Source of the DNA: Gemmatimonas phototrophica
GTDB lineage: Bacteria > Gemmatimonadota > Gemmatimonadetes > Gemmatimonadales > Gemmatimonadaceae
Length of the DNA stretch: 64,000 nucleotides
Reading direction: 5' to 3'
Assembly (NCBI RefSeq): GCF_000695095.2
Contig: NZ_CP011454.1
Span: forward strand, 434,001-498,000
The notes beneath the pieces are model-generated. The model had not been told where the DNA came from. It worked only from the letters and a program-made list of their open reading frames with translations, and ran no database searches. This document shows, one piece after another, positions 42,608 through 51,007 of the stretch (the first letter of the stretch is position 1; every line of letters begins with the position of its first letter). A program made the position numbers and the translations under genes.

Positions 42608-43684
42608 TCAAGGGGTCGGCGGGAGCCGGCCGATGGCGCGCTCAAGTGCGCCACTGAGAGCGGGATCGGGCGGGAAGGCGCGTGCAAACGCGTCGCGCAG
42701 TGCACCGCTGTCTGATTCCGCGGGTATGGAGACGGCGTTGTCCGCCTCGGCAAGGCGCGCCAACCAGAAGCGACGATAGGCGCCGGCGCGCTCCGGGAGA
42801 CGCCGGTCGAGCAGCGCGGCCCCACAGCGAACCGCGGCGAGGCTCGCACGTCGGGCGGCTGTGGGATCCCCCACGCGAAGGCCAGCCTCGCGCGCGGCCC
42901 GTGAGACGGCCGGGAAGCAGGACTCGCGGGTGAAGGCGAGCAGCGGTGCATCGGTGACACTGTCGGACGCGAAGCTCCCGACCGCCGCGAGGTTGTCCTT
43001 CCGGTCGGCGGTGCCGGCGAAGAGCCGCCCCTCGGCGCCAAGGGCGGGCGCGACGATGAGACGTCCCTCGTCGAGTCGTTCCGCCACCAGCCAGGGCGCA
43101 AGCGCCGGGAGGTAGCTAGAGTCGAGCATCGCCTGCCACGCAGCCGTGCGCGCTGCTCCAGGGGGAGTCGGTCGCACGGCGCCGAGTGCATCAGCGAGCG
43201 TCGGCAAATAGGCCCGGCGCGATGTCGGAGAGAGCACCTGTCTCAGGGCGCCCACGAGCAGCGTGGCGCGCGGTACCGGTGCCTCATCGCTGGCGGCGAC
43301 GCGCAGCGCGTCGCCCAGCGCCAGGCGATCGGCGGACGGATAGTACAGGGGGAGGAAGTGGAGGATTTCCCACTCGCGCGACCCGGCGAGGGCACGGGAA
43401 AGTTCGCGTTCGGCAGCCCCGGGGGCGGCGCCGCCCGACGTGAAGGCGAACGCGCCGACTCCGGCGAGGCGCAGGTCGGCCAGCAGGGCAAACCACGCCT
43501 GCGCCGCCTCGGAGGATACGATGCGCCAGCGCACTGCGGCGGCGGGCGACTTGGCTGCCGTGGTCGGGGACACCCTCCCGGTGCCGCCCTGTGCCCAGAG
43601 CGGTGAGCTCACGGCCAGCCCGACGGCCAAGGTAACGGCGGCCCGCGCTCCCGGGACCCGAATCTTCGAGGATAGCATATGCAT
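42608..43684 (-). CDS. Exported protein of unknown function
   Basis: I do not recognise a family. The 358-residue product has a signal peptide (core VTLAVGLAVSSPLWA, about residues 16-31) and no further membrane segment. The mature part is Ala/Arg/Leu-rich and mostly helical in appearance, with two cysteines (ESCFPAV and VRCGAALL). ATG 43684 and ATG 43678 are both possible starts; the first lies inside the inverted repeat at 43677-43696, so transcription probably begins very close to it. Followed after 55 nt by the FadL-type gene, so a periplasmic partner of that porin is one possibility. Confidence 0.7.
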   Translation of the reverse strand: MHMLSSKIRVPGARAAVTLAVGLAVSSPLWAQGGTGRVSPTTAAKSPAAAVRWRIVSSEAAQAWFALLADLRLAGVGAFAFTSGGAAPGAAERELSRALAGSREWEILHFLPLYYPSADRLALGDALRVAASDEAPVPRATLLVGALRQVLSPTSRRAYLPTLADALGAVRPTPPGAARTAAWQAMLDSSYLPALAPWLVAERLDEGRLIVAPALGAEGRLFAGTADRKDNLAAVGSFASDSVTDAPLLAFTRESCFPAVSRAAREAGLRVGDPTAARRASLAAVRCGAALLDRRLPERAGAYRRFWLARLAEADNAVSIPAESDSGALRDAFARAFPPDPALSGALERAIGRLPPTP

Positions 43685-43703
43685 TATTCTGCATATAGAG
43701 AAT
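43677..43703. promoter_or_regulatory. Putative ArsR-family operator at the start of the porin operon
   Basis: Two overlapping dyads: a perfect ATATGCA-TTATTC-TGCATAT (43677-43696) and ATTCT-N8-AGAAT (43686-43703). The second, with the string ATAGAGAAT, repeats the element at 37122-37138 in front of tsdA. The site covers the likely -10 region and start codon of the 358-residue gene on the minus strand and lies 117 nt before the arsR-like ATG on the plus strand, so it could repress both. Confidence 0.62.
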
Positions 43704-43820
43704 TGATACGCTTTGCAATCCTCTTTTTTGACTGGGCGCGTGGGTATTCCCCCGACCGGGCCCCGCCAAGTCGCCGGTGCGGTCGCACGCAGCTCGGGTA
43801 CTGAATTACCTTACACGCAC

Positions 43821-44183
43821 ATGGTTTCCAGCGTACGCCCAATTTCCAAGCGCGAGCCAACCGCCGCGCTGCTCGCCATGGTAGCGGGCCGTTTCCGGGC
43901 GCTCGCCGAACCGGCGCGCCTGGGGATCCTGCATGAGCTGGAGGCGGGCCCGCTCACCGTCACCGAGCTGGTGCAGCGCACGGGGCTCGGGCAGGGCAAC
44001 CTCTCCAAGCATCTCCAGCAGTTGCATGCGACGGGCTTCGTCAGCCGCACGCGCAAGGGACTCTTCGTGTACTACGGGCTGGCCGACGACAACGTGCTCG
44101 CCCTCTGCGAGATCATGTGTGGCCGGCTCGAGCACGACATCGCCGCCGCCCGCGCGACGGTCAGCACCCCTCGCGACGAGTAG
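43821..44183 (+). CDS. ArsR-family transcriptional regulator, possibly sulfur-responsive
   Basis: A 120-residue winged-helix repressor: RFRALAEPARLGILHELEAG, then the recognition helix TVTELVQRTGLGQGNLSKHL, the wing SRTRKGLFVYYGL and a C-terminal helix with C96 and C100 (LCEIMCGRLE). No ArsR metal site ELCVCDL is present. Paired cysteines in related proteins (SqrR, BigR, YgaV) sense persulfide, though there they lie in different helices. The start is ATG 43821; an upstream TTG at 43713 would add 36 residues unlike the family. It sits next to the putative operator and is the likely regulator of the sulfur genes; that is inference. Confidence 0.88.
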   Translation: MVSSVRPISKREPTAALLAMVAGRFRALAEPARLGILHELEAGPLTVTELVQRTGLGQGNLSKHLQQLHATGFVSRTRKGLFVYYGLADDNVLALCEIMCGRLEHDIAAARATVSTPRDE

Positions 44184-44210
44184 GCGGGCGGCCGGTGCCG
44201 CCACGTTATC

Positions 44211-46664
44211 TCAACGACCGGAATCCTGGCTCGCCTTTACCCGTGCGCGGCGAAGCACATCCTGCGCCCGTGGGTCACGCCGCAGCGCCTCGTATCGGCG
44301 CATATGCAACAAATCCAGTACGCGCGAGCTGTTGGAACTGACCGCGCGGTCCCACCACTGCACCGCCCGCTCGATGTCGCCAAGGGCAAAGAACACTTCG
44401 GCGATACCATCCTCGCGCACGTATTCGCGCACCGATCGTGCGATCGCAGCGTTCAGTTCGACTCTGGCGCTGACCGTATCGCCCGCGGCGAGGAAGGCCG
44501 CGGCGAGACCCGTAAGGTTCCCGCCGGAGCGGGCTTCGCGTTCGGCCGGAGTAACGCTCCGAAGGCGGTTGAGCGACATGCGACGGGCACTGTCTGCACG
44601 TCCCGCCTGCTGCAGTTGTCGAATCGCGCAGGTCGCCGATGGCGAACCCTCCAACTGCGCGATCAACAGGCACCGCTGTTCGCGCTGGGCCGGTGATAGT
44701 CGAGCGAAATGCTCCTGGACGAGCGACTGGCGCAACAGCGCGATGGCGCCGGGATTTGACCGTATACCGCGCTCAAGGACGGCAAAGGCGGAATCGCCAG
44801 ACTCCCCGAACTCACTCGACAGCAGCCGACTGTACGATCTGGCGGCCTGGACGTTCGTCGAGTCAATCGCCAACGCCCGTTCGAATGCACGACGAGCGCT
44901 GACCGGATCCCAGTCGTACCACATGTGCAGCTCACCGGCCTGCGCGTGTGCGTCGGCCGATGACGGGTCGAGCGCGAGAGCACGCTCGACCGCGGGACGC
45001 ATGCGCGGGAGGACCTCGAGTGGCGAGACGAAATCGTCCGCCAGAGTTGACAACGCGTGGGCCAGCGCTGCCCAGCCACCGGCATAGAGGGAATCCTTCT
45101 GAATCGCCAGCTCCGCCAGCGACACGGCCTGCCGTAGTGACGCGGCAGTGAATTGATCGGTCAAAAAGTACGACCGTTGCACCAGATCCAACGCCTCGGC
45201 GCTGCGCGTGCCGCGCGCCTCGACCTTCGCCTTCACCTCAGGTGAGAGGGTGAGCCTGAGCGCGCCGGCAATGGCGTTCACCAGCTTGTCCTGCAGGGCA
45301 AACTGATCCTGATCGCTTTCTTCGAACGTCTCTGACCACTGCACGGACTCGTCGGTCGGATCGATTAGCGACGCCGTCACGCGGAGCCGATTTCCCGATC
45401 GCATCAGCGAGGCGGTGAGCAGCGAGGACACATCGAGTGTCTTGCCCGCTTCGCCCAGCGGTTTGCCCTGCATGGTCTTGGACGACGAATACGCACGCAC
45501 CACCAGCCCGGGTATCTTGCTCAGGCGCGTGGTGAGTTCGCCGGACAGGCCGTCGGCGAGGTAGGCATGGGCGGTGTCGCTGCCCATTTCGGTGGGGAGC
45601 ACCGCGATGCTGCGCGGCGCGCTTCCGGCAGCGTCCACCACCTTCGTCGATGCGAACCACGCTGCTCCCGCCAGCGCCACGAGCGCGGCCGCGGCCGCAA
45701 TCCAGCGCCCGGCACGCGAGCGCGCCGGCGTGGTTGCCGTGGACGCGGCGGTGGTGGCGATTTCGCTCGACACCGCTGCCACCGCTGTGGTGGGCGCCGA
45801 ACCACCACTCGGCGTGGTGATCTGATCCAGCCCGTGCACCAGATCCAGCGCTGTTTGCGGCCGGTCGGCGGCGCGCTTCTCGAGACAGCGCATGACCAGA
45901 TTGCCGAGCGCCGGCGGAATGGTCTGCCGCCGGCGCGTGATGAATTCCGGCGTCTCGGTTACATGCGCCGCGAGCAATCCCTGCGGCGTGCGCCCGCTGA
46001 ACGGCGGTTGGCCGGTAAGCAGCTCATACGCCAACACGCCGAAGGCGTAGATATCCGCGCGGTGATCGACCGCCGGGTCGGCGCTGGCCTGCTCCGGCGA
46101 CATGTAGGCCGGCGTGCCGAGGGCGACGCCCATGGAGGTGGTGTTGCCGGCTTCGCTGTTGCTGGAGGCCGAGATGGCCTTGGCCACGCCAAAATCGGTG
46201 ATCATCGCGCTGCCGCCCGACAGCAGCACGTTGTCGGGTTTGATGTCACGATGCACAATGCCCCGATCGTGCGCGTAGGCGAGTGCTGAGGCGATCTCGC
46301 GCAACAGGCGCATGGCTTCGCTGAGCGGCAGCTCCCCCTGACGGGCGATGCGGGCGCGCAGCGACTCGCCCTCCACCAGCGGCATGGTGAAGTAGGGCAG
46401 TCCGCCGGCATCACCGGCGGTGAGCAACGGCACGACATGCGGATTCTGCAGCCGCGCGGCCAGCGCGATCTCGCGCTTGAAGCGTTCAAGCGACACCTGC
46501 CCGACCATCTCCTCGGGCAGCACTTTCACCACCACCCGTCGGTCCAGCGCGACTTCCGTGGCGACAAACACGCGCGACATCCCGCCACCACCGAGTTCAT
46601 GCTCGAGGGTATAGGCGGTGCCAAGGGCGAGCTGTAGCTGTTCGCGAAGTGGGAAAGCGGTCAC
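44211..46664 (-). CDS. Kinase 10: membrane Ser/Thr kinase with TolB-N-like domain and TPRs
   Basis: The 817-residue product from GTG 46664 has a kinase domain (LGGGGMSRVF, VVVKVLPEE, HRDIKPDNVLL, DFGVAKA, MSPEQ), a membrane helix at about 320-338, a TolB-N-like domain (RSIAVLPTEMGSD ... QFALQDKLVNAIAG) and TPR-like repeats to the C-terminus (for example ALALDPSSADAHAQAGEL). It belongs to the same group as kinases 1-3 and is the closest match to the remnant at 341-520. Divergent from kinase 11, with 167 nt between starts. Confidence 0.95.
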   Translation of the reverse strand: MTAFPLREQLQLALGTAYTLEHELGGGGMSRVFVATEVALDRRVVVKVLPEEMVGQVSLERFKREIALAARLQNPHVVPLLTAGDAGGLPYFTMPLVEGESLRARIARQGELPLSEAMRLLREIASALAYAHDRGIVHRDIKPDNVLLSGGSAMITDFGVAKAISASSNSEAGNTTSMGVALGTPAYMSPEQASADPAVDHRADIYAFGVLAYELLTGQPPFSGRTPQGLLAAHVTETPEFITRRRQTIPPALGNLVMRCLEKRAADRPQTALDLVHGLDQITTPSGGSAPTTAVAAVSSEIATTAASTATTPARSRAGRWIAAAAALVALAGAAWFASTKVVDAAGSAPRSIAVLPTEMGSDTAHAYLADGLSGELTTRLSKIPGLVVRAYSSSKTMQGKPLGEAGKTLDVSSLLTASLMRSGNRLRVTASLIDPTDESVQWSETFEESDQDQFALQDKLVNAIAGALRLTLSPEVKAKVEARGTRSAEALDLVQRSYFLTDQFTAASLRQAVSLAELAIQKDSLYAGGWAALAHALSTLADDFVSPLEVLPRMRPAVERALALDPSSADAHAQAGELHMWYDWDPVSARRAFERALAIDSTNVQAARSYSRLLSSEFGESGDSAFAVLERGIRSNPGAIALLRQSLVQEHFARLSPAQREQRCLLIAQLEGSPSATCAIRQLQQAGRADSARRMSLNRLRSVTPAEREARSGGNLTGLAAAFLAAGDTVSARVELNAAIARSVREYVREDGIAEVFFALGDIERAVQWWDRAVSSNSSRVLDLLHMRRYEALRRDPRAQDVLRRARVKASQDSGR

Positions 46665-46694
46665 GTATGCGGGTGTTGGGATCGAAGTGTGGAG

Positions 46695-46700
46695 TATAAT
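46695..46700 (+). promoter_or_regulatory. Overlapping -10 elements between kinases 10 and 11
   Basis: AGTATAAT at 46693-46700 reads as a perfect TATAAT on the plus strand (for kinase 11) and as TATACT on the minus strand (for kinase 10). No well-spaced -35 is evident (TTGGGA lies only 13 nt upstream on the plus strand). The two promoters would compete for the same DNA. Confidence 0.4.
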
Positions 46701-46831
46701 GAGGCTTGGGTCGGTGGTTGCGCGATGTTGATGTACGGGGCTTCACGTTTTGGCGTGCCGGCCACATTGCGCCGGTACCTTCGTCACGCAACGTTACCGA
46801 GACATGCCCCGGCCAACGTCCTCCTGATCGC

Positions 46832-49528
46832 GTGACCCCTTTCGACCGCCTCACCACCGCCCTCGCCGACCGCTATCGCGTAACCCGCGAACTCGGCGCC
46901 GGCGGCATGGCCACGGTGTATCTCGCGCACGACCTCAAGCACGAGCGCGACGTCGCCATCAAGGTGCTCCATCCCGATCTCGGCGCGGCGCTTGGCGGCG
47001 AGCGGTTTCTCACCGAGATCCGCACCACCGCGCGGTTGCAGCATCCGCACATTCTCCCGCTGCTCGACAGTGGCGCGGCGGATGGGCTGCTGTACTATGT
47101 CATGCCGCTCGTCACTGGCGAGACACTACGCGCGCGCTTGGAACGCGAACGCCAGCTGCCCATCGCCGACGCGGTGCGCATTGCACGCGAAGTAGCGAGC
47201 GCCCTCGACTACGCGCACCGTCAGAATGTGATTCATCGTGACATCAAGCCGGAGAACATTCTCCTGCATGATGGGTCGGCGCTCGTTGCGGACTTCGGCA
47301 TCGCCTTGGCTGTGCAGAGCGCCGGCGGCCAACGCATGACGCAAACCGGTCTGAGCCTCGGTACGCCGCAGTACATGAGCCCCGAGCAGGCGATGGGCGA
47401 ACGTACCATCGATGCGCGCAGTGACATCTATGCGCTCGGCGCGGTGACCTACGAAATGCTCGCCGGTGACGCACCGTTTATGGGTAGCAGCGTGCAAGCG
47501 ATCGTGGCCAAGGTGTTGAGTGAAAAACCGACGTCGTTGCACACGCTGCGCGATACGGTGCCGGAGCACATCGAGGTCGCGGTGCTCACGGCACTCGCCA
47601 AGCTCCCCGCCGATCGCTTTGCCAGTGCGGCGGAGTTTGCGGCCGCCTTGGGCGCCAGCACATCAACCATCACGGTCTCCGGTGCACGTCGCGCAGCGCC
47701 GCCCTCACGCGCCGCACGTGTCGCGCGCATTGCGCCGTGGGCGCTGGCGGTGGGTTTCGCCGCCGCCCTCGCGGTCGTCTATGCCCGTCAATCGGGCACC
47801 GGCGTGTCGAACAACGCACCCAGTCGTCAGCAGGTCACGCTCTGGCAGTATCAGATGCCCTCGCCGCTCGATGCCGGCGCCACGCGTCTTGGCAATGAAG
47901 CGGCCATCGCGCCCGACGGCTCGGCGATCGTGTTCACCGACTCGACGCCCGCCGGTCGCATCCTCATGCGCAAGGCGCGCGACGCTACCGACGCCTCGCC
48001 GATTCCGGGGACCGAAGGAGGCATCGCGCCGTTCTATTCGCCCGATGGCAAGTGGATTGCGTTCCTGACGCTCAAGGGGCAGCTCCGGAAAGTCCCCGCC
48101 GCCGGCGGTGGAGCGGTCACGATCGTGGAGTCCAATATCGCCAGCGCGTTCGGCGGGAGCGCCTGGCTGGACGACGGCAGTATCGTGTACAACATGGGGC
48201 GCGACCTCAAGCGCATCTCGGCCGATGGGGCAACGATGCCTTCGCTCAACATCGCCGCATCGGGTACGAGTGCGGGCGGCCAGAACGACGTGGTGTCCAT
48301 TGATGCACTCCCCGGAGCGCGGGGGTTTCTGTTCACCGTCTGCCGGAGCGCGTGCGCGGTAGGCTCGGATACGTGGGTGTACGACATGAAGGGCGACAGT
48401 GCGCGCCCGTTGTTGCCGCGGGCGCTGGGCGCGTGGTATTCGCCAACCGGGCATGTCCTGTATACGAGCCGCGACAACGGGCTGTACGCGGTGCCATTTG
48501 ATGTCGCCACGCTCACGGTCACCGGCGGCGCCTTCGCGGTCATCGACGGCGTCCTCCCCACGAAGTTTGCACTGTCGCCGTCCGGCGCCGCGCTCTACAC
48601 CATCGATCGCACCACGGCCTCCGCTTCAGGGCTGGTGTGGGTGTCGCGCGACGGACGAGCGGAGCCAGTCGATAGCTCGTGGCGCGCGCGCTTCGACTAT
48701 CCGGCCGTCAGTCCCGACGGTCGCGCGATTGCCGTGAGCGTGCGCGACAAGACGACCGACCTGTGGATGTGGCGGAGCAACGGTACCCGCACGAAGGTGC
48801 AAAGCTCTGCCCCCACCAACTGGCGCCCGAGTTGGAGCGGCGACGGGCAATCGTTGGCCTTCGTCACCGTGCGCGATGTGAACGCCACCGACTCGCTGGC
48901 GGCGACCCCCGCAATGGCCCGCGCCGATGGTACCGGTGGTACGACGCCGTTGGTGGGAGGTCGAGTCAACTACTTCGAGGTGGAACTGTCACGCGACGGG
49001 CAGTGGATGGTGCTGCGTTCCGACGAAGCGGGGACCAGTGCGGCGCGCCTGTCGCGACTGTACGCGCGCCGGCGTACCGGAGACACGACCTTGCGCCTGG
49101 TGCCCACCGGAGACGTCTCGGCGTTGCAACCTGCGCTCTCCCCCGATGGCCGATGGTTGGCCTACGGCTCCGGCGCCGTGGTAGGTAGTCGCGAGATTGT
49201 CGTGCAGTCGTTCCCCGATGCACAGCAACGCGTGGTGGTGTCCGTCGCCGGAGGCTCCGAGCCCCGCTGGTCAGGCAACGGCCGCGAACTGTTCTATACG
49301 CTCGGCGGTCAGATGATGGCGGTGTCGGTGCCGCCCGGGCCTGTCTTCACTCCCGGGCCGCCGCGCGCGCTCTTCTCCGTCGCGGGGTACGTCTCGGCGC
49401 GTAACCGCGCGCAGTACGATGTTTCGCCCGACGGCCAGCGCTTTCTCATGATTCGCCGCGGTTCGGCGTCGCAGGTGGTGTACGTCGAGAACTGGTTCGC
49501 CGAGTTGTTGGCGAAGGCGAAGCAGTAG
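46832..49528 (+). CDS. Kinase 11: membrane Ser/Thr kinase with PD40/TolB beta-propeller
   Basis: Starts at GTG 46832 (VTPFDRLTTALADRYRVTREL), where homology begins, although the frame is open for 126 nt more upstream. The 898-residue product has a kinase domain (LGAGGMATVYL, VAIKVLHPDL, HRDIKPENILL, DFGIALAV, MSPEQ), a membrane helix at about 300-318 and PD40 repeats (AIAPDGSAIVFTD, YSPDGKWIAFLT, AVSPDGRAIAVSV, WSGDGQSLAFVT, LSPDGRWLAYGS). The activation segment QSAGGQRMTQTGLSLGTPQY equals that of kinase 7, from which it is separated by 15 kb, so the two are likely duplicates. A sulfatase gene follows after 25 nt. Confidence 0.95.
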   Translation: MTPFDRLTTALADRYRVTRELGAGGMATVYLAHDLKHERDVAIKVLHPDLGAALGGERFLTEIRTTARLQHPHILPLLDSGAADGLLYYVMPLVTGETLRARLERERQLPIADAVRIAREVASALDYAHRQNVIHRDIKPENILLHDGSALVADFGIALAVQSAGGQRMTQTGLSLGTPQYMSPEQAMGERTIDARSDIYALGAVTYEMLAGDAPFMGSSVQAIVAKVLSEKPTSLHTLRDTVPEHIEVAVLTALAKLPADRFASAAEFAAALGASTSTITVSGARRAAPPSRAARVARIAPWALAVGFAAALAVVYARQSGTGVSNNAPSRQQVTLWQYQMPSPLDAGATRLGNEAAIAPDGSAIVFTDSTPAGRILMRKARDATDASPIPGTEGGIAPFYSPDGKWIAFLTLKGQLRKVPAAGGGAVTIVESNIASAFGGSAWLDDGSIVYNMGRDLKRISADGATMPSLNIAASGTSAGGQNDVVSIDALPGARGFLFTVCRSACAVGSDTWVYDMKGDSARPLLPRALGAWYSPTGHVLYTSRDNGLYAVPFDVATLTVTGGAFAVIDGVLPTKFALSPSGAALYTIDRTTASASGLVWVSRDGRAEPVDSSWRARFDYPAVSPDGRAIAVSVRDKTTDLWMWRSNGTRTKVQSSAPTNWRPSWSGDGQSLAFVTVRDVNATDSLAATPAMARADGTGGTTPLVGGRVNYFEVELSRDGQWMVLRSDEAGTSAARLSRLYARRRTGDTTLRLVPTGDVSALQPALSPDGRWLAYGSGAVVGSREIVVQSFPDAQQRVVVSVAGGSEPRWSGNGRELFYTLGGQMMAVSVPPGPVFTPGPPRALFSVAGYVSARNRAQYDVSPDGQRFLMIRRGSASQVVYVENWFAELLAKAKQ

Positions 49529-49553
49529 TGAGAGTTGACCATGGACACCGGCT

Positions 49554-50936
49554 ATGCTGACTGACTGTCGCGAAATGTTGGCGCGGACTCGTACCGCAAT
49601 CTTTGTTGCTGCCCTGCTCGCACTCTTCAGCGCCAAGGCCGTCGCCCAGCCGGTACAAAGGCCCGGTCCCGATCGCCCCAACGTCGTGCTCATCATCACC
49701 GACGACATGGGCTACGCGGACCTAGGCAGTTACGGTGCCCGCGACATCCGCACCCCCAACCTCGATCGTCTGGCGCGTGAGGGGGTGCGCTTTACCGACT
49801 TTTACGCCAACGCCTCCACCTGCACTCCCACCAGAGCGGGGCTTATCTCGGGACGATACCAGCAGCGTTATCTGCTCGAAGCGCCCCTCGGCGCGAATGG
49901 TGCTGCCTCTTCTGCAGGCCGTGGTCTCGAGGCGTCCCCGTATTCGTTGCCACGACTGCTCAAGTCACGCGGCTACGCCACCGCGCTCTTTGGCAAATGG
50001 CACCTCGGCTACACCGCCACGCAAAGCCCCAACGCGCACGGTTTCGACACCTTTTTCGGGCTCAAAAGTGGCTATCACGACTACTGGCGCCACAACGACA
50101 GTCGTGGTCAGCCCGATCTCTGGGAGAATGACACTCCGGTCACGGTGTACGGTTACACCACGGACCTGATCACGGCGCGGACGGTGAAGTTCATTGAAGC
50201 GCACGCCGCAGAGCCGTTCTTCATTGACGTGGCGTACAATGCCCCGCATTGGCCCTTCCAGCGCCCTGAGACGCCAAGTGTTGCTGCCAATAACGCGCGC
50301 TTCGTGAAGCCGGCCGATTCGCTCACCAGTTCGCGTGCGGACTACGTTGCCATGGTGGAGCGTGTCGATCGTGGCGTTGGCGAAATTCTCGCTGCGCTCG
50401 AGCAGCAGGGGCTGACCCGCAACACGCTGGTGATTTTCACCAACGACAATGGTGGCGAGTGGCTCTCCGACAACACGCCGCTGTTCAACCGCAAGTGGAC
50501 CACGTGGGAGGGAGGCATTCGTGTGCCCGCCATGGCGCGCTGGCCAGGGCGTATCCCGCCAAAGCAGGTAACGCCGCAGGTCGGTATCACGATGGATCTC
50601 ACCGCGACCATCCTTGCCGCCGCCGGAGTTGTGGTGCCTGCCGAAGCAAAGTTGGACGGCGTGAACCTGCTGCCCCTGATGGAAGGGCGCACGCCAGCCA
50701 TGGAGCGCACGTTGTTCTGGCGAGCCGCGGTGGGCGCTGGCATCATGCGCGCGGCGCGCGACGGCGAGCACAAGATTGTGGTGGATGGCGACCACCTGTT
50801 TCTCTACAACGTGCGTCGTGATCCGGGGGAGCGCACCGATCTCGCGCGATCACGCCCCGATCTCGCCCGCGCCCTGCGCCTCAAGCTCGAATCGTGGGAG
50901 GCACAGGTGAACGCCGAGGCGGCGACGCGTCGGTAG
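49554..50936 (+). CDS. Exported S1-family sulfatase (arylsulfatase-like)
   Basis: A 460-residue sulfatase with an N-terminal signal (core IFVAALLALFSAKAVA); ATG 49554 or ATG 49575 could be used. Metal site: NVVLIITDDMGYADLGSYG. The formylglycine site is C90-T-P-T-R94 (ASTCTPTRAGLISGRY), the cysteine type that needs a formylglycine-generating enzyme. Further motifs are ALFGKWHLGY, HGFDTFFG and VIFTNDNGG. It removes sulfate from an ester, probably on a polysaccharide or aryl compound outside the cytoplasm. Released sulfate links it loosely to the sulfur genes nearby, but the operon context is with kinase 11. Confidence 0.92.
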   Translation: MLTDCREMLARTRTAIFVAALLALFSAKAVAQPVQRPGPDRPNVVLIITDDMGYADLGSYGARDIRTPNLDRLAREGVRFTDFYANASTCTPTRAGLISGRYQQRYLLEAPLGANGAASSAGRGLEASPYSLPRLLKSRGYATALFGKWHLGYTATQSPNAHGFDTFFGLKSGYHDYWRHNDSRGQPDLWENDTPVTVYGYTTDLITARTVKFIEAHAAEPFFIDVAYNAPHWPFQRPETPSVAANNARFVKPADSLTSSRADYVAMVERVDRGVGEILAALEQQGLTRNTLVIFTNDNGGEWLSDNTPLFNRKWTTWEGGIRVPAMARWPGRIPPKQVTPQVGITMDLTATILAAAGVVVPAEAKLDGVNLLPLMEGRTPAMERTLFWRAAVGAGIMRAARDGEHKIVVDGDHLFLYNVRRDPGERTDLARSRPDLARALRLKLESWEAQVNAEAATRR

Positions 50937-51007
50937 TTGGGTCAGTGCGTCCTCATAATTTGTCTCCGGCAGCTCTCCATTGCGTTCATGGCCCGCGCCT
51001 GTCACGG

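Noticed and set aside
42553-43191. Extension of the FadL-type gene by 213 codons
   Set aside because: It overlaps the 358-residue gene and precedes a good signal peptide with its own ribosome-binding site at ATG 42552.
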